Shown piece by piece: positions 18,086-27,100 of a stretch of DNA of 64,000 nt. Position numbers and translations under genes: made by a program. Every line of letters starts with the position of its first letter. The first letter of the stretch is position 1. Below the pieces are notes generated by a model, which saw only the letters and a list, made by a program, of their open reading frames with translations, ran no database searches and was not told the DNA's origin. The stretch comes from Bacillaceae bacterium SAS-127 (lineage in GTDB: Bacteria > Bacillota > Bacilli > Bacillales > Domibacillaceae), in assembly GCA_002261155.1 (NCBI GenBank), contig NKXN01000023.1, forward strand, positions 62,001-126,000, read 5' to 3'.

Positions 18086-19438
18086 ATGATGTATAAGTAT
18101 TTGTCGCTATTAAATGAGTTAGAATCAATGATCCAAACAGAGCGGCTGAAAGAGGGGGAGAAGCTTCCTTCTATCCGTACCTTATCTGAACGATATTCAT
18201 GCAGTAAAAGTACAGCAATAAAAGCTCTTCAAGAACTAGAAAAAAGACATATGGTGTACTCCGTTCCGAAGAGTGGATACTATGTTGTCAAAAAAAGATT
18301 TGATGACCAGTCCCATCAAAAAGAAGAGATTGATTTTGCTACTTCGGCACCCGATTGGCATCAGTTTCCCTATGTAGATTTTCAACATTGTATTAATAAA
18401 GCAATAGATACGTACCAACAAGAATTATTTGTCTATGGAACACCAAAAGGTTTACCTTCCTTGATCAAAGTAGTGCAAAAACAGTTGGAACAGTATCAAG
18501 TGTTTACAAAAACAGAAAAAATTTTTATTACATCGGGTGTTCAGCAAGCACTTTATATCTTAAATGTGCTCGAATTTCCGAATAACAAAGCAAAAGTACT
18601 AGTGGAGCAACCAAGCTATCATTTATATCTTGAACACATTCATGTTCACCACCTGTCTGCTATTGGGATCGAAAGAACAGCAACTGGCATTGACCTTGAG
18701 GAATTAGAGAGAATCTTTCGTAGCGGAGAGATTAAATTTTTTTACACGATGCCGAGATTTCATAACCCGTTAGGAACGTCCTATTCTAAAAGGGAGAAAG
18801 AAGAGATTCTGAGACTAGCTGTGAAGTATGACGTGTACATCGTCGAGGATGACTATTTAGCGGACTTTGAGCAAAATTCGAAGGTAGACCCCATTTTCTC
18901 TTATGATACAGATGATCGCGTCATTTACTTAAAAAGCTTTTCAAAAATTATGTTTCCTGGGCTTCGAGTGGGTGTGGCGGTACTGCCTGAACCATTAATT
19001 GAGAGATTCGGGCAATATAAAAGAGTGACAGATATCGACAGCTCTATGATTTCACAAGCGGCTTTAGAAATTTACATAAAAAGCGGCATGTTCGATCGAC
19101 ATAAAAGTAAGGTACGCCATTCTTATGTAGCTCGTTCTAATGCGCTTTATGAGGCGCTCGAAAAATACGTAGCAATAGGAAACTTTCACCGTCCTTCTTC
19201 CTTATGCATGAAGGCACATCTGTCATTGCCAAACGATGTGAATATCAACAAACTCATTCAAAATTTAAGAAGCAAACAAGTACGGTTAGATACAATGGAT
19301 GGAAATTATTTAAGTGATGTCCATAGAGAAAAAATCATCAAATTAAACGTATCCAATGTTGACGAATCAAAAATTGAGCAAGGAGTACGGCTCATTGTAC
19401 AAGAAATAAATAATAGTAGAGGTCATCTTTTCTTTTGA
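18086..19438 (+). CDS. MocR-type GntR regulator with aminotransferase domain
   Basis: The N-terminal winged helix (EGEKLPSIRTLSERYSCSKS, residues about 20-40) is followed by a fold-type I aminotransferase-like domain with VEDDYLADFE and the PLP-lysine motif YLKSFSKIMFPGLRVG (Lys in SFSK). Length 450 is normal. Tandem ATGs at 18086 and 18089 follow AAGGAG; 18089 has the better spacing. It probably senses PLP plus an amino compound and regulates the divergent EamA exporter. Confidence 0.9.
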   Translation: MMYKYLSLLNELESMIQTERLKEGEKLPSIRTLSERYSCSKSTAIKALQELEKRHMVYSVPKSGYYVVKKRFDDQSHQKEEIDFATSAPDWHQFPYVDFQHCINKAIDTYQQELFVYGTPKGLPSLIKVVQKQLEQYQVFTKTEKIFITSGVQQALYILNVLEFPNNKAKVLVEQPSYHLYLEHIHVHHLSAIGIERTATGIDLEELERIFRSGEIKFFYTMPRFHNPLGTSYSKREKEEILRLAVKYDVYIVEDDYLADFEQNSKVDPIFSYDTDDRVIYLKSFSKIMFPGLRVGVAVLPEPLIERFGQYKRVTDIDSSMISQAALEIYIKSGMFDRHKSKVRHSYVARSNALYEALEKYVAIGNFHRPSSLCMKAHLSLPNDVNINKLIQNLRSKQVRLDTMDGNYLSDVHREKIIKLNVSNVDESKIEQGVRLIVQEINNSRGHLFF

Positions 19439-19472
19439 TATACTTTGGGGTAGAGCGAAAAGAGGTGGCTAT

Positions 19473-21428
19473 ATGAAAAAAACAATTGGTATTTTGGCAC
19501 ATGTTGATGCTGGGAAGACGACTTTTTCGGAACAGCTTTTATTTCATACGAAGAGCATTAAACAAAGAGGGAGGGTCGATCATCAAGAGGCATTTTTGGA
19601 CCATCATGAGCTAGAGCGGCAAAGAGGGATTACGGTATTTGCTGATCAAGCAGTAATGTCTTATCGTGACTCAACCTATTATTTAATCGACAATCCGGGG
19701 CATGTCGATTTTTCTGCTGAGATGGAGCGGTCGATTCAAGTATTAGATTATGCGATTGTGCTCATTAGTGCGGTCGAAGGAATTGAGGGGCATACAGAAA
19801 CGGTGTGGCAGCTGCTTCGCAAACATAACATTCCGACGTTTTTCTTTATTAATAAAATTGATCGGGTCGGGGCTGATGTGGAAGGTGTGTTAGAAGAACT
19901 ACGGAGTGAATTCTCACCAGATATTTGTGAGATGCTTGACTCTTTTCATCCAACAGAGATGGATGAAGAGATGCTTGAGTTTTTGGCAGAGCGAGATGAA
20001 CAGCTATTGGAGCGATATATGGATGAAGGATATCAACCTGATTTGTGGCTGGTGAAGATGAAGGAGTTGATTCAAAGTGGTGAACTATTTCTATGTGCCA
20101 GTGGTTCTGCTTTGCAAGACGTTGGCGTCAGTAAATTTTTTGACGTGTTTGATCAACTAACGGACACTAACTTTCCAGAAGTTGAGCCGTTTTCTAGTCG
20201 CGTGTACAAAGTTCGTCATGAGGACAATGGCACGAGAATCACGTTTATGAAGGCGTTGAGTGGTACATTGCGTGTCCGGGATGAAATCCACTATGGCGGT
20301 ATGACAGAAAAGGTGACGCAAATTAGAAAGTATAGCGGACAAAAATTTCAAGCGGTCGATCAAGTTGGAGCAGGTGAGTTGTTTGCGGTTGTCGGACTAA
20401 CAAAAGCAGCGGCTGGTGACGGTGTCGGTACGTTAACTGAAAAAGCGGTGTATGAAATGGTGCCGACGTTAAAGTCAAAAGTGATGGTCGAGACAAATGT
20501 TCATATGAAAGAAGTACTGCGTTGCTTTCAAATACTCGATGCAGAGGACCCTGCATTAGCGGTTACTTGGGATGAATCTTTGCAACAGATTCACATTCAT
20601 GTAATGGGACCGATTCAATTGGAAGTGTTAAAGCAAGTCGTGAAAGAGCGCTTTGGCTTCGATGTTTCATTTGCCGAGCCGAATATTTTATACAAAGAGA
20701 CGATTGAAACAGCAGTGATTGGCTACGGGCATTTTGAGCCACTTGGCCATTACGCCGAGGTGCAGCTAAAACTAGAGCCTGCTGCTAGCAACAGCGGTAT
20801 CCACTTTGAAAATGCTTGCCATCCGAATGATTTGCCAGTCGGGAATCAAAATCTTGTTCGTCATCATCTGTTTGAAAAAGAGCATCGGGGTTTGCTGACA
20901 GGTTCGCCATTAACGGATTTCAAAGTAACCTTGCTCAATGGAAGGGCGCATTCGCAGCATACATCGGGTGGAGATTTTCGTGAGGCGACGATTCGGGCTT
21001 TAAGACAAGGGCTTGAAAAAGCGAGGAACGTGTTATTAGAGCCTTTTTATCAGTTTAAGATCAAAGTTGATCTCGACCAAATGGGCAAAGTATTAGCGGA
21101 TATTCAAACGGCCCATGGCTCTTTTGAACCTCCAATCACAGAGGGAAATAAAGCGACCTTAATCGGCAAAGTGCCCGTCGTGACTTTTATGCATTACAGC
21201 ACCGAACTTGCGGCATTTACCCAAGGAAAAGGGCGGATTCACTTAAGTTTTGGCGGCTATGACCGCTGTCATAATGAAGCAGAAGTAATCAAAGCGATTG
21301 GCTACAACAAAGACGCCGATCCCGACTACACCTCCTCCTCCATCTTCTGCTCCAAAGGACAAGGCTACAGCGTCCCTTGGGATCAAGTAGAAGGTGCCTG
21401 TCACTGCCCGATTTTTGTCGAAAAATAA
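19473..21428 (+). CDS. TetM/EF-G-like translation factor GTPase
   Basis: The 651-residue protein has the EF-G/ribosomal-protection GTPase layout: G1 AHVDAGKTT, G3 as DNPGHVDF (Asn instead of the common Thr), G4 NKID, then domains II, III, IV and V. It is closer to the TetM/TetO family than to canonical EF-G, but chromosomal homologues in Bacillaceae need not give tetracycline resistance. The C-terminal residues GACHCPIFVEK are encoded by a dispersed repeat, so the normal domain V tail may have been altered. The promoter region is short, with ribosome site AGAGGTGG. Confidence 0.82.
   Translation: MKKTIGILAHVDAGKTTFSEQLLFHTKSIKQRGRVDHQEAFLDHHELERQRGITVFADQAVMSYRDSTYYLIDNPGHVDFSAEMERSIQVLDYAIVLISAVEGIEGHTETVWQLLRKHNIPTFFFINKIDRVGADVEGVLEELRSEFSPDICEMLDSFHPTEMDEEMLEFLAERDEQLLERYMDEGYQPDLWLVKMKELIQSGELFLCASGSALQDVGVSKFFDVFDQLTDTNFPEVEPFSSRVYKVRHEDNGTRITFMKALSGTLRVRDEIHYGGMTEKVTQIRKYSGQKFQAVDQVGAGELFAVVGLTKAAAGDGVGTLTEKAVYEMVPTLKSKVMVETNVHMKEVLRCFQILDAEDPALAVTWDESLQQIHIHVMGPIQLEVLKQVVKERFGFDVSFAEPNILYKETIETAVIGYGHFEPLGHYAEVQLKLEPAASNSGIHFENACHPNDLPVGNQNLVRHHLFEKEHRGLLTGSPLTDFKVTLLNGRAHSQHTSGGDFREATIRALRQGLEKARNVLLEPFYQFKIKVDLDQMGKVLADIQTAHGSFEPPITEGNKATLIGKVPVVTFMHYSTELAAFTQGKGRIHLSFGGYDRCHNEAEVIKAIGYNKDADPDYTSSSIFCSKGQGYSVPWDQVEGACHCPIFVEK
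21393..21423 (+). repeat. Dispersed 31-bp repeat, copy 3 (inside a coding end)
   Basis: GGTGCCTGTCACTGCCCG then ATTTTTGTCGAAA. It is translated in frame as the end of the TetM/EF-G-like protein, which stops 5 bp later. Confidence 0.88.
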
Positions 21429-21516
21429 GGGTGGAAATGAATGGGCGTATCAGTTAAAATAAGAACATACGTTTCTGTATTAACTACATTTTGATTGAGG
21501 GAAAGGAAGAGAGTCC

Positions 21517-22317
21517 ATGTCTAATCATTATCCACTTCATTTACCAAAGGAATTAGAGTTGTATCGTGAGAAGCTCGAACAATCGATTCAACCCGTCGTA
21601 ACAATAGAGGGAAGCTGCACATCTACTACTCTTTTTGAAAGTAAATTTGCTGGTCACCCATATTTACCTAAGTCGATTGAGCATCCCAAAGATGAAGATG
21701 GTGTCCCGCTTCGTTTGCTAGCACAAATTAATTTTGCGGAAGTACCACGCCTTGAGCATTTTCCTGAAAAGGGCATCTTACAATTTTATATTGCCGCAAA
21801 TGATGACTTATTTGGAATGGACTTTGATGAATCAACAAATCAAACGAACTTCCGCATTCTGTACCACTCAGACGTTATGACGGATGAATCTGAGCTTGTG
21901 ACTGATTTCAGCTATATGGAAGAGCCGGACGAGGAATTTTTTCCAGTAGGGAAGGAAGCAAAACTGTCATTTACGTTAAATGAAGAGCCGATTTCCGATG
22001 GAGACTATCGCTTTGAACAACTTTCGATCAACTTAGAGCAAAAGACGGGTGATGGAGTGGAACTTTGGGACGTGTATGCTGAGCATTTTGCAGGTACAGG
22101 TGCTAAAATCGGTGGCTATCCTTTCTTTACCCAAGAGGACCCTCGTAGCTATGAAGAACCATATCAACAGCATAATATTTTATTGCTTCAAATCGATACC
22201 GACGATGATCTTGATATTATGTGGGGAGATAGTGGTGTCGGCAATTTCTTTATCACGAAAGAGGATTTAGAGAAGCTTGATTTTTCCAACGTGATGTATA
22301 ATTGGGATTGCTGTTGA
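21517..22317 (+). CDS. YwqG family protein (DUF1963)
   Basis: The 266-residue soluble protein has the YwqG/DUF1963 pattern: SKFAGHPYLPKSIEHP, LLAQINFAEVPRLEHFPEKG, LQFYIAANDDLFGMDF and the C-terminal GGYPFFTQEDPR, MWGDSGVGNFFI. The family is widespread in Firmicutes and its function is not established, although its members are often near toxin-related loci. A good ribosome site (GGAAAGGAAGAGAG) precedes the ATG, and a terminator follows. Confidence 0.85.
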   Translation: MSNHYPLHLPKELELYREKLEQSIQPVVTIEGSCTSTTLFESKFAGHPYLPKSIEHPKDEDGVPLRLLAQINFAEVPRLEHFPEKGILQFYIAANDDLFGMDFDESTNQTNFRILYHSDVMTDESELVTDFSYMEEPDEEFFPVGKEAKLSFTLNEEPISDGDYRFEQLSINLEQKTGDGVELWDVYAEHFAGTGAKIGGYPFFTQEDPRSYEEPYQQHNILLLQIDTDDDLDIMWGDSGVGNFFITKEDLEKLDFSNVMYNWDCC

Positions 22318-22335
22318 GGGAGCTATAATAGAATG

Positions 22336-22383
22336 AAAAGCACAGGCTTGAATACGTTAACGTATTTGAGCCTGTGCTTTTTT
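22336..22383 (+). terminator. Terminator after the ywqG-like gene
   Basis: AAAAGCACAGGCTTGAATACG pairs across a short loop with its near-perfect complement ending in GCCTGTGCTTTTTT. Confidence 0.87.
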
Positions 22384-22462
22384 GCATGGTGGTGGACTTC
22401 AAAGTATTGATTTTGTGATAAAATAAAATCAATACTTTATACTCAAGAAGGGAGGAAAATGA

Positions 22463-22906
22463 ATGCAAAAGATCAAACAAGGGTATAGCCTCTTTTTGCG
22501 TTTCTTTCCAAAGTTACAACAAGTTTTATTAAATGTTTCACTCGTTTTTCTTGCGATCATTTTATCTTTTTTATTAATAAAAGAGTTGTTCGTTTTCGGT
22601 CATATTTTAATAGCTGACGAGCAGGCAGATTATCAATTGTATCTAGCCAATATTCTGATTTTCTTTCTATACTTTGAGTTTATCGCAATGATTGTGAAGT
22701 ATTTCAAAGAAGAATACCACTTCCCACTTCGTTATTTCCTCTATATCGGTATTACCGCGATGATAAGATTGATCATCGTTGATCATGATGACGCGCTGAA
22801 TACATTATTTTATTCACTCGTTATCTTAATTTTAATTGTTTCTTATTTTATTTTGAACTTCACTCCACGGGATCGTCCGGACAGCAAGTGGTTTTTTAGA
22901 AAATAA
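22463..22906 (+). CDS. psiE: PsiE family membrane protein (phosphate-starvation-inducible)
   Basis: The 147-residue protein has four hydrophobic segments (about residues 25-47, 62-82, 92-108 and 116-135) and the PsiE pattern YFKEEYHFPLRYFLYIGITAMIR. Its function is uncertain in the family; the name comes from induction by phosphate starvation in E. coli. It stands alone, with AAGGGAGG before the ATG. Confidence 0.82.
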   Translation: MQKIKQGYSLFLRFFPKLQQVLLNVSLVFLAIILSFLLIKELFVFGHILIADEQADYQLYLANILIFFLYFEFIAMIVKYFKEEYHFPLRYFLYIGITAMIRLIIVDHDDALNTLFYSLVILILIVSYFILNFTPRDRPDSKWFFRK

Positions 22907-22965
22907 GAGCAGTGAAATGTCGGTTTACAAGAGACGGGATGAAGCACTGGTTTAGTAGCTACAAT

Positions 22966-23127
22966 GAGGCTGGGACATAACTAAATTTACTGTCATTCAA
23001 GCCGAATAATTCTATTTAAATAAAAACATAAAGAACAATAAAACCGAACTATTACGAAGCTCTAAATTAGAGTTCGAAATAATAGTTCGGTTTTTTAAAT
23101 TAGCTGAAAACCTTTTGCCCTAGCCTC
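22966..23127. repeat. MITE-like structured element with nested hairpin
   Basis: The ends GAGGCTGGGACATAA and TTTTGCCCTAGCCTC are imperfect inverted repeats. Inside, 23040-23096 forms a long hairpin (AAAACCGAACTATTA with its complement) that can act as a bidirectional terminator between psiE and the sortase gene. Very similar GAGGCTGGGACA ends occur in intergenic elements of many Firmicutes (established knowledge, from memory). There is no coding capacity. Confidence 0.55.
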
Positions 23128-23136
23128 TTTCTATCA

Positions 23137-23721
23137 TCATTCCTCACCCTTCACCGGATAAGCATAAGCAACGAAGCGTTCAGGAGCATTGCCCACAAAT
23201 CTAAATGGATAGCAAGTGGTGACGACAAGCACTTCTTCTCCCATTTCTCTAATGACAGATGTGTCGTCTTCGTCGACGATTTCTGTTTGCTTGATCACAT
23301 AAGAGTAAGAGCCATATGGCATATGGACGGTGAATGTGTCGCCGATCTCAATTTGATTGAATTCGCGAAAAACAGTGTCCCGGTGGCCTGACAATACAAT
23401 TTGTTCTCCTTGGCCTGGAAGAACTGATTGGGATAAATGTCCAATACCTTTGCTTAGTGAATCGGCATCTGTGCCTTCAATAACAGGGATTTCTTTGTCT
23501 AATTTCGGAATTTCAAGTGTGGAAAAAGCCTCATTTTCTTTCACATTAAAGGTGTCTACTGTCACATGATCTGATGGTGCCTCTTTATATTCTGCAATAC
23601 GCGCCTCCGCTTCTTGCATAGACTCATTTTGAAGCTTTTCACTTTGTAGAAATTGATAAGTAAATATGCCGATGAAAATAATTCCGCTCACAAAGGTGAG
23701 GTTTCGTACCCACTTTAGCAA
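23137..23721 (-). CDS. Class D sortase
   Basis: This membrane transpeptidase anchors surface proteins to the cell wall. An N-terminal signal anchor (about residues 7-26) precedes the sortase domain with TLEIPKLDKEIPVIEGTD, catalytic His in LSGHRDT, Cys in TTCYPF and Arg in PERFVAYA. It starts at a TTG with GGGGAGA upstream. It is divergent from the giant adhesin at 24104, whose sorting signal is LPNTA, the motif reported for class D sortases. It is therefore very probably the dedicated sortase of that adhesin. Confidence 0.9.
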   Translation of the reverse strand: MLKWVRNLTFVSGIIFIGIFTYQFLQSEKLQNESMQEAEARIAEYKEAPSDHVTVDTFNVKENEAFSTLEIPKLDKEIPVIEGTDADSLSKGIGHLSQSVLPGQGEQIVLSGHRDTVFREFNQIEIGDTFTVHMPYGSYSYVIKQTEIVDEDDTSVIREMGEEVLVVTTCYPFRFVGNAPERFVAYAYPVKGEE

Positions 23722-24103
23722 AGTTATCTCCCCTTTCTATCTTTCATTTACATGAATGGGCCATTTTATCATATCAGGATTATTAAGAAAACGACATCTT
23801 TACCTTTGCTTTAAATTGCAATTTAGTCATCATTTAGAAGATTATACACATTACTAAAATCATAAATGATATACGTATATTGCAGCTTTTTATCGAGTTT
23901 TGTTCGATATATAAATAGTGAAAAAGAGTGGGGTTTAGTGTTGATTCGACTGAAAATATCGTAAAAACAACGTGCTAAAGGTTTGTTTAGAAAGTGTAGA
24001 GATTGGTAATTTATTATTATTTATGAAAATGAAAGATAGGTATTAATTATTATAAATAGGTTGTAAGTTCAACTTATGGTAGAACGGAGGATAACAAAGA
24101 AAT
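23722..24103. other. Intergenic region between sortase and adhesin
   Basis: This AT-rich, roughly 380-bp divergent region carries the promoters of both genes, but no single clear -35/-10 pair could be chosen. No open frame or repeat was seen. The adhesin ribosome site AACGGAGGATAAC lies at its right end. Confidence 0.5.
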
Positions 24104-27100
24104 ATGAAAAGTAAGATAGGGATAATTAGTTTAGTATTTATTTTATTCTTGCAAAATATGATTTATGGAACTGGTTTCCCCACACGTATCAATGCGGAAG
24201 AGCTAGGCGCAAGTATTTTGACTAACGTGATGATGACAGATTCAAGTGGTCAATTAATTGATGCTGATAAAAATACAGAGTTTAAGCCCAATCGAGAAGC
24301 GAAGGTAGAGCTACATTACGAATGGGCTATTTCGAATGCCACTACGAAGGAAGGGGACACATTTACTTTCCAACTCCCGGCAGTTTTTCAGATCAATAAT
24401 GAAATCAATGGTTCATTATTAGCAAATGATCAAACGGATGTTGGAGTTTACCGTGTTGATCCAAGTGGTCAAGTAACGATTACGTTTAATGAACCGAAAG
24501 AAAATCAAGCTGATGCTAGTGGAAAATTAAGCATTCCAGCTGAATTTGATCAAACAATTGTTAAAGACAGCGAGACTCTTCCAATTGTTTTTGATCTTAA
24601 AGGTAAGGAACAAACTATTCAAGTCGCTTTTCAATCAGAGATTGAGACACCTGTTGAAAACAAAGACGATGAAAAGCCAGCGGAAGACGTAGCAAAGGTT
24701 GACCAGGAAGAGAAAGAAATCACAATAGATAAAGTGTCTACTGTACCTGTGAAGGCAGCAGCAAAGGCGGGGGAAATTACAGGAAATATTATTACGGATG
24801 TTAATTTAACAACTACAGAAGGGATTGAAATTCACGCGGAGAACAATCCAGATAATCGTCCGATTTTAGGGACGGAAGTTGGCGTTCATTATAAGTGGAG
24901 ACTTCCAGACGGTCATGGTTATGGTGCTGGCTCTACATTTGAATTTCAATTACCTAATGCCTTTGAATTATTTAACGAGATTGATGGAGATTTAGCTGTT
25001 GCGAACGGTGGAAGTGTCGGTACTTTTAAGGTTACACAAGATGGAAAAGTAACGATGACTTTTAATGAAAAAATAACTGATCGCTCCGATATTTATGGAG
25101 AACTTGAAATCTGGAGTATATTCAGCGAAAGACTAAAAGGTAGCACGAATCAAACGATTGAGTTTCCAACAGAGAGTGGAAAAGTGACGATACCTGTTCA
25201 CTTTCAACCGAAGCCAGGCAAGACCATTGGAAAATCAGGTATTCCGAATACAGCTTACAATGCAAGCTCCATTGATTGGACAATTGATATCAATAAGCAG
25301 CTAGAAAAGATTACAAATGCTGTAGTGAAAGATCCAATTCAAGATGGACAAGAATTACAGCTAGGCTCCATTCAAGTGTTTGAGCTAGGAATAAATCTAG
25401 ATGGTTCTACAACAGTAGGTAACCAAGTCGGCTCTGAAAAATATAAAATTGTAAAAACTGCTGATGACAAAGATTTTGAACTTCAGTTTCAAGATGAAAC
25501 GATTAACAAAGCTTATCAGATCAAATATGCAACAAATATTACTGATCACGACAAAACAAAATATAGTAATACAGCCACTTTATCAGGTGACGGTAAACCA
25601 GGTATTGACGCAACGAGCTCGGTTTCTGTCGGACGCGGAAAACCTTTGGAAAAAAACGCAACAAATTATGATTCCCGTACACAAACAATCGATTGGGAAA
25701 TCAAGTATAACTACAACGAGAAAACCATTGCTAAAAATGACGCTTGGCTAGAAGACTTTTTCACGGATAGTCATAAATTAAACGGCGAGATCAAAGTTTA
25801 CAAAGTTACTTTAGATGCGAATGGAAAGGAAGCATCCCCTGAACTAGTTTCTAATTACACTAAAACAGATCCCACGGACATGGAAGCTGGGAAAAATGGA
25901 TTTAAGCTACAATTCAACGAAGACATCTCATCTGCTTATAAAATTGTTTATCAAACCGTTACAACAAAGCAGGTCTTTGATAGTGAGACTATTATAAATA
26001 AAGTTACCTTATCAGATAAAACAGAAAAAATCGCCACGCGAAATACATGGCAAGAAATTCTTAAGAAAAAAAATCCTGAAACGGCGAACTATAAAGATAA
26101 AATCGTTGATTGGACTATCGCATTAAACGGAAATAACTTCAATATGACAGAGGGAGTTTTAACGGATACCTTCCCGAATGGTGGGTTGGAACTGATTGAA
26201 GGATCATTTGCGATTAGTGGTTTAACAAGAGACAAAGATTACAAGCTAGAAGCAAAAGATGGTTCGTGGAACAACGGTTATACTATTACGTTCCTAAAAC
26301 CACTTACTGAAAGACATACGATTACTTATACAACAAAGTTCGATAATGACTGGAAGGTAGACAAAACAAGAGCTGCTTTTGACAATCATGCTAATATGAC
26401 TTGGAAAGATGGAGACACACAAGAGCAGAAAAGCAAAGAGGCTACAGCTGTATTCAATCCCGATCAGTATACAGTCAATAACGGTTTTAAAAAAGGATCG
26501 TATAACGCACAAACAAAAGAAATCACATGGGAAATTGGTGTCAATTATAATTTAAAAGCGATCAATGACGCTAAAGTGGAAGATTTCATTTTACAAGGAC
26601 AGAAATTAGTCGAAGGTTCACTGGAAGTGTATGAAGTGGAACTGACTGGGGGAGCAGAAGGCATTAAAAAAGGTAATGAGCTAGCGAAAGATCAATATAC
26701 CGTGGACTACTCTATTACAGATAAAGAAGGTAATGCAGGATTCCAAATTGATTTTGGAAAGATTGCAGTTCCTTATTATGTTACGTATAAAACAAGCTTG
26801 AAGGATCAACTGATTGTAGAAGAATATAAAAATACGGCTACACTGTTTGATGGCAGCGACAAGTTGACGGATTTAACTGCTAGCACATCGGTTCAACATG
26901 GTGGAGAATACGTTAACAAGAAAGCAACACAAAATGGAAAGCTAGTCGATTGGACGATTCAGATTAACCGAGGGCAATCAAAAATTTCTAATGCCAAAAT
27001 TACAGATACACCAAGTGCTAACTTAATCCTTTTAGAGAACTCTTTCCACTTATACAAAACAACGGTGGCTGAGAACGGAAACGTAACAAAAGGAGAAGAA

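Noticed and set aside
19473-21428. Calling the TetM/EF-G-like gene a tetracycline resistance gene
   Set aside because: Chromosomal homologues in Bacillaceae are common without proven resistance, and the context shows no mobile resistance element.
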